A DNA stretch of 34,655 bases, from assembly GCA_013822855.1 (NCBI GenBank), contig PNLE01000022.1, positions 1-34,655 of the forward strand, read 5' to 3'. The notes beneath the pieces are model-generated. The model saw only the letters and a program-made list of their open reading frames with translations. It was not told the origin of the DNA and did not search any database. The DNA is from Planctomyces sp. Its GTDB lineage: Bacteria > Planctomycetota > Planctomycetia > Planctomycetales > Planctomycetaceae. Below, one piece after another: positions 34,016 through 34,655 of the stretch. The first letter of the stretch is position 1. The number at the start of each line of letters is the position of its first letter. The position numbers and the translations under genes are program-made.

Positions 34016-34655
34016 ATGTTTATTGGGGGAATCATTGGTCTCCTTTTGGGAGGAGCCGGTGGCTATTTCGTCGAACGTCTGGTTCGCGGAGCCGCCTTTA
34101 AGAACCGCGATGAGATCATCGCCCAGGCCCAGCGAGATGCCGACAACATCCGCAAGGCCTCCGAACTGAGCGCCAAGGAAGAATTGCTTCAGCGGCGGGA
34201 GTCCCAGGATCGTGAACTCTCCGCCCAGCGAGATGAACTTCGCCAGTTGGAGCGGGCCGTCGACAAGAAGGAGGCCACGGTTCGCGAACGTCAGGAAGAG
34301 TTCGCCAAGCGCGAGCGAATGCTCGAAACAACCCAGACCAAGCTGGCCGAGCGTGGTAAGGTCCTTGAAGCCCGCGAGCGCGAAGTCGAGAAGGTCATCA
34401 AGCAGGAGCAGGAACAGCTTTACAAGATCAGCGGTTTGGAACGCGATGCCGCAGTGAAGATGCTGCTTGATCAACTCGAACGCGAACTCAAGAACGAGAC
34501 CGGCGCACTGGTGATGAAGCACGAGGCCGAAGTGAAGGCCCAGAGCGAAAAGGTCGCCCGGGAAATCATCGGCATGGCCGTCCAGCGTTATGCGTCGGCT
34601 CACACCTCCGAATCGACCGTCTCGACGATCGACATTCCCAACGATGAAATGAAGG
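34016..34655 (+). CDS. rny: Ribonuclease Y, N-terminal part (runs off the window)
   Basis: Membrane-anchored endoribonuclease that starts bulk mRNA decay in many bacteria. The first 213 codons are present. They encode an N-terminal membrane helix (MFIGGIIGLLLGGAGGYFVER), a long Glu/Arg/Lys-rich coiled coil (about 30-180) with the RNase Y pattern, then VAREIIGMAVQRYASAHTSE and STVSTIDIPNDEMK, which leads into the KH domain. The KH and HD catalytic domains lie beyond the right edge. The start may be ATG 34016 or GTG 34010 two codons earlier; AGGG 7 bases before the GTG favours the latter slightly. Confidence 0.93.
   Translation, partial: MFIGGIIGLLLGGAGGYFVERLVRGAAFKNRDEIIAQAQRDADNIRKASELSAKEELLQRRESQDRELSAQRDELRQLERAVDKKEATVRERQEEFAKRERMLETTQTKLAERGKVLEAREREVEKVIKQEQEQLYKISGLERDAAVKMLLDQLERELKNETGALVMKHEAEVKAQSEKVAREIIGMAVQRYASAHTSESTVSTIDIPNDEMK

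Overview
The window looks like a chromosomal segment from a planctomycete. The evidence is a GC-rich genome, a Rho factor with a very long disordered N-terminal extension, a dihydropteroate-synthase-like gene of the kind linked to tetrahydromethanopterin (H4MPT) C1 metabolism, a small basic protein resembling a planctomycete DUF6800 protein, and many exported redox or amidohydrolase proteins. This assignment comes from gene content read by eye, not from a database search. No tRNA, rRNA, insertion sequence, prophage or CRISPR array was seen.

Layout. Positions 1-467 hold the C-terminal end of an unknown protein, followed by a shared hairpin terminator and rho on the minus strand (573-3221). A gap of about 1.1 kb, containing one clear inverted repeat, separates rho from a divergent exported protein with three amidohydrolase modules (4365-8828). 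A minus-strand block follows: an exported thioredoxin/YHS-like protein (8912-9955), then a tightly coupled operon read right to left as SDR, DHPS-like (DUF6513-type), pabB and pabA (14665 down to 10205). After a quiet, AT-richer gap come a small ArsR-family regulator with a strong terminator, carA, ndk, a RidA-family gene (minus) and an exported thioredoxin-like protein.

Positions 19828-26012 hold a four-gene minus-strand operon, arsR-ABC-hlyD-tolC, with a perfect inverted repeat against the arsR start codon. It resembles a type 1 secretion or efflux machine, but the nucleotide-binding domain of its ABC protein has lost every catalytic motif I can align. This is the most unusual feature of the window.

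The right part holds aroH (chorismate mutase), a membrane protein with a HEPN-like domain and a zinc ribbon, an ATP-grasp enzyme, two very small genes (a 40-residue zinc ribbon and a 62-residue basic protein), an FucP-like MFS transporter, tilS, and the start of rny (RNase Y), which runs off the right edge.

How the genes may work together. PabB and PabA make 4-aminobenzoate. The DHPS-like protein and the SDR in the same operon suggest that it feeds a pterin cofactor, folate or more likely H4MPT, and the distant ATP-grasp gene may belong to the same pathway. AroH also draws on chorismate but is not linked by operon. The other genes are housekeeping (Rho, CarA, Ndk, TilS, RNase Y) or stand alone.
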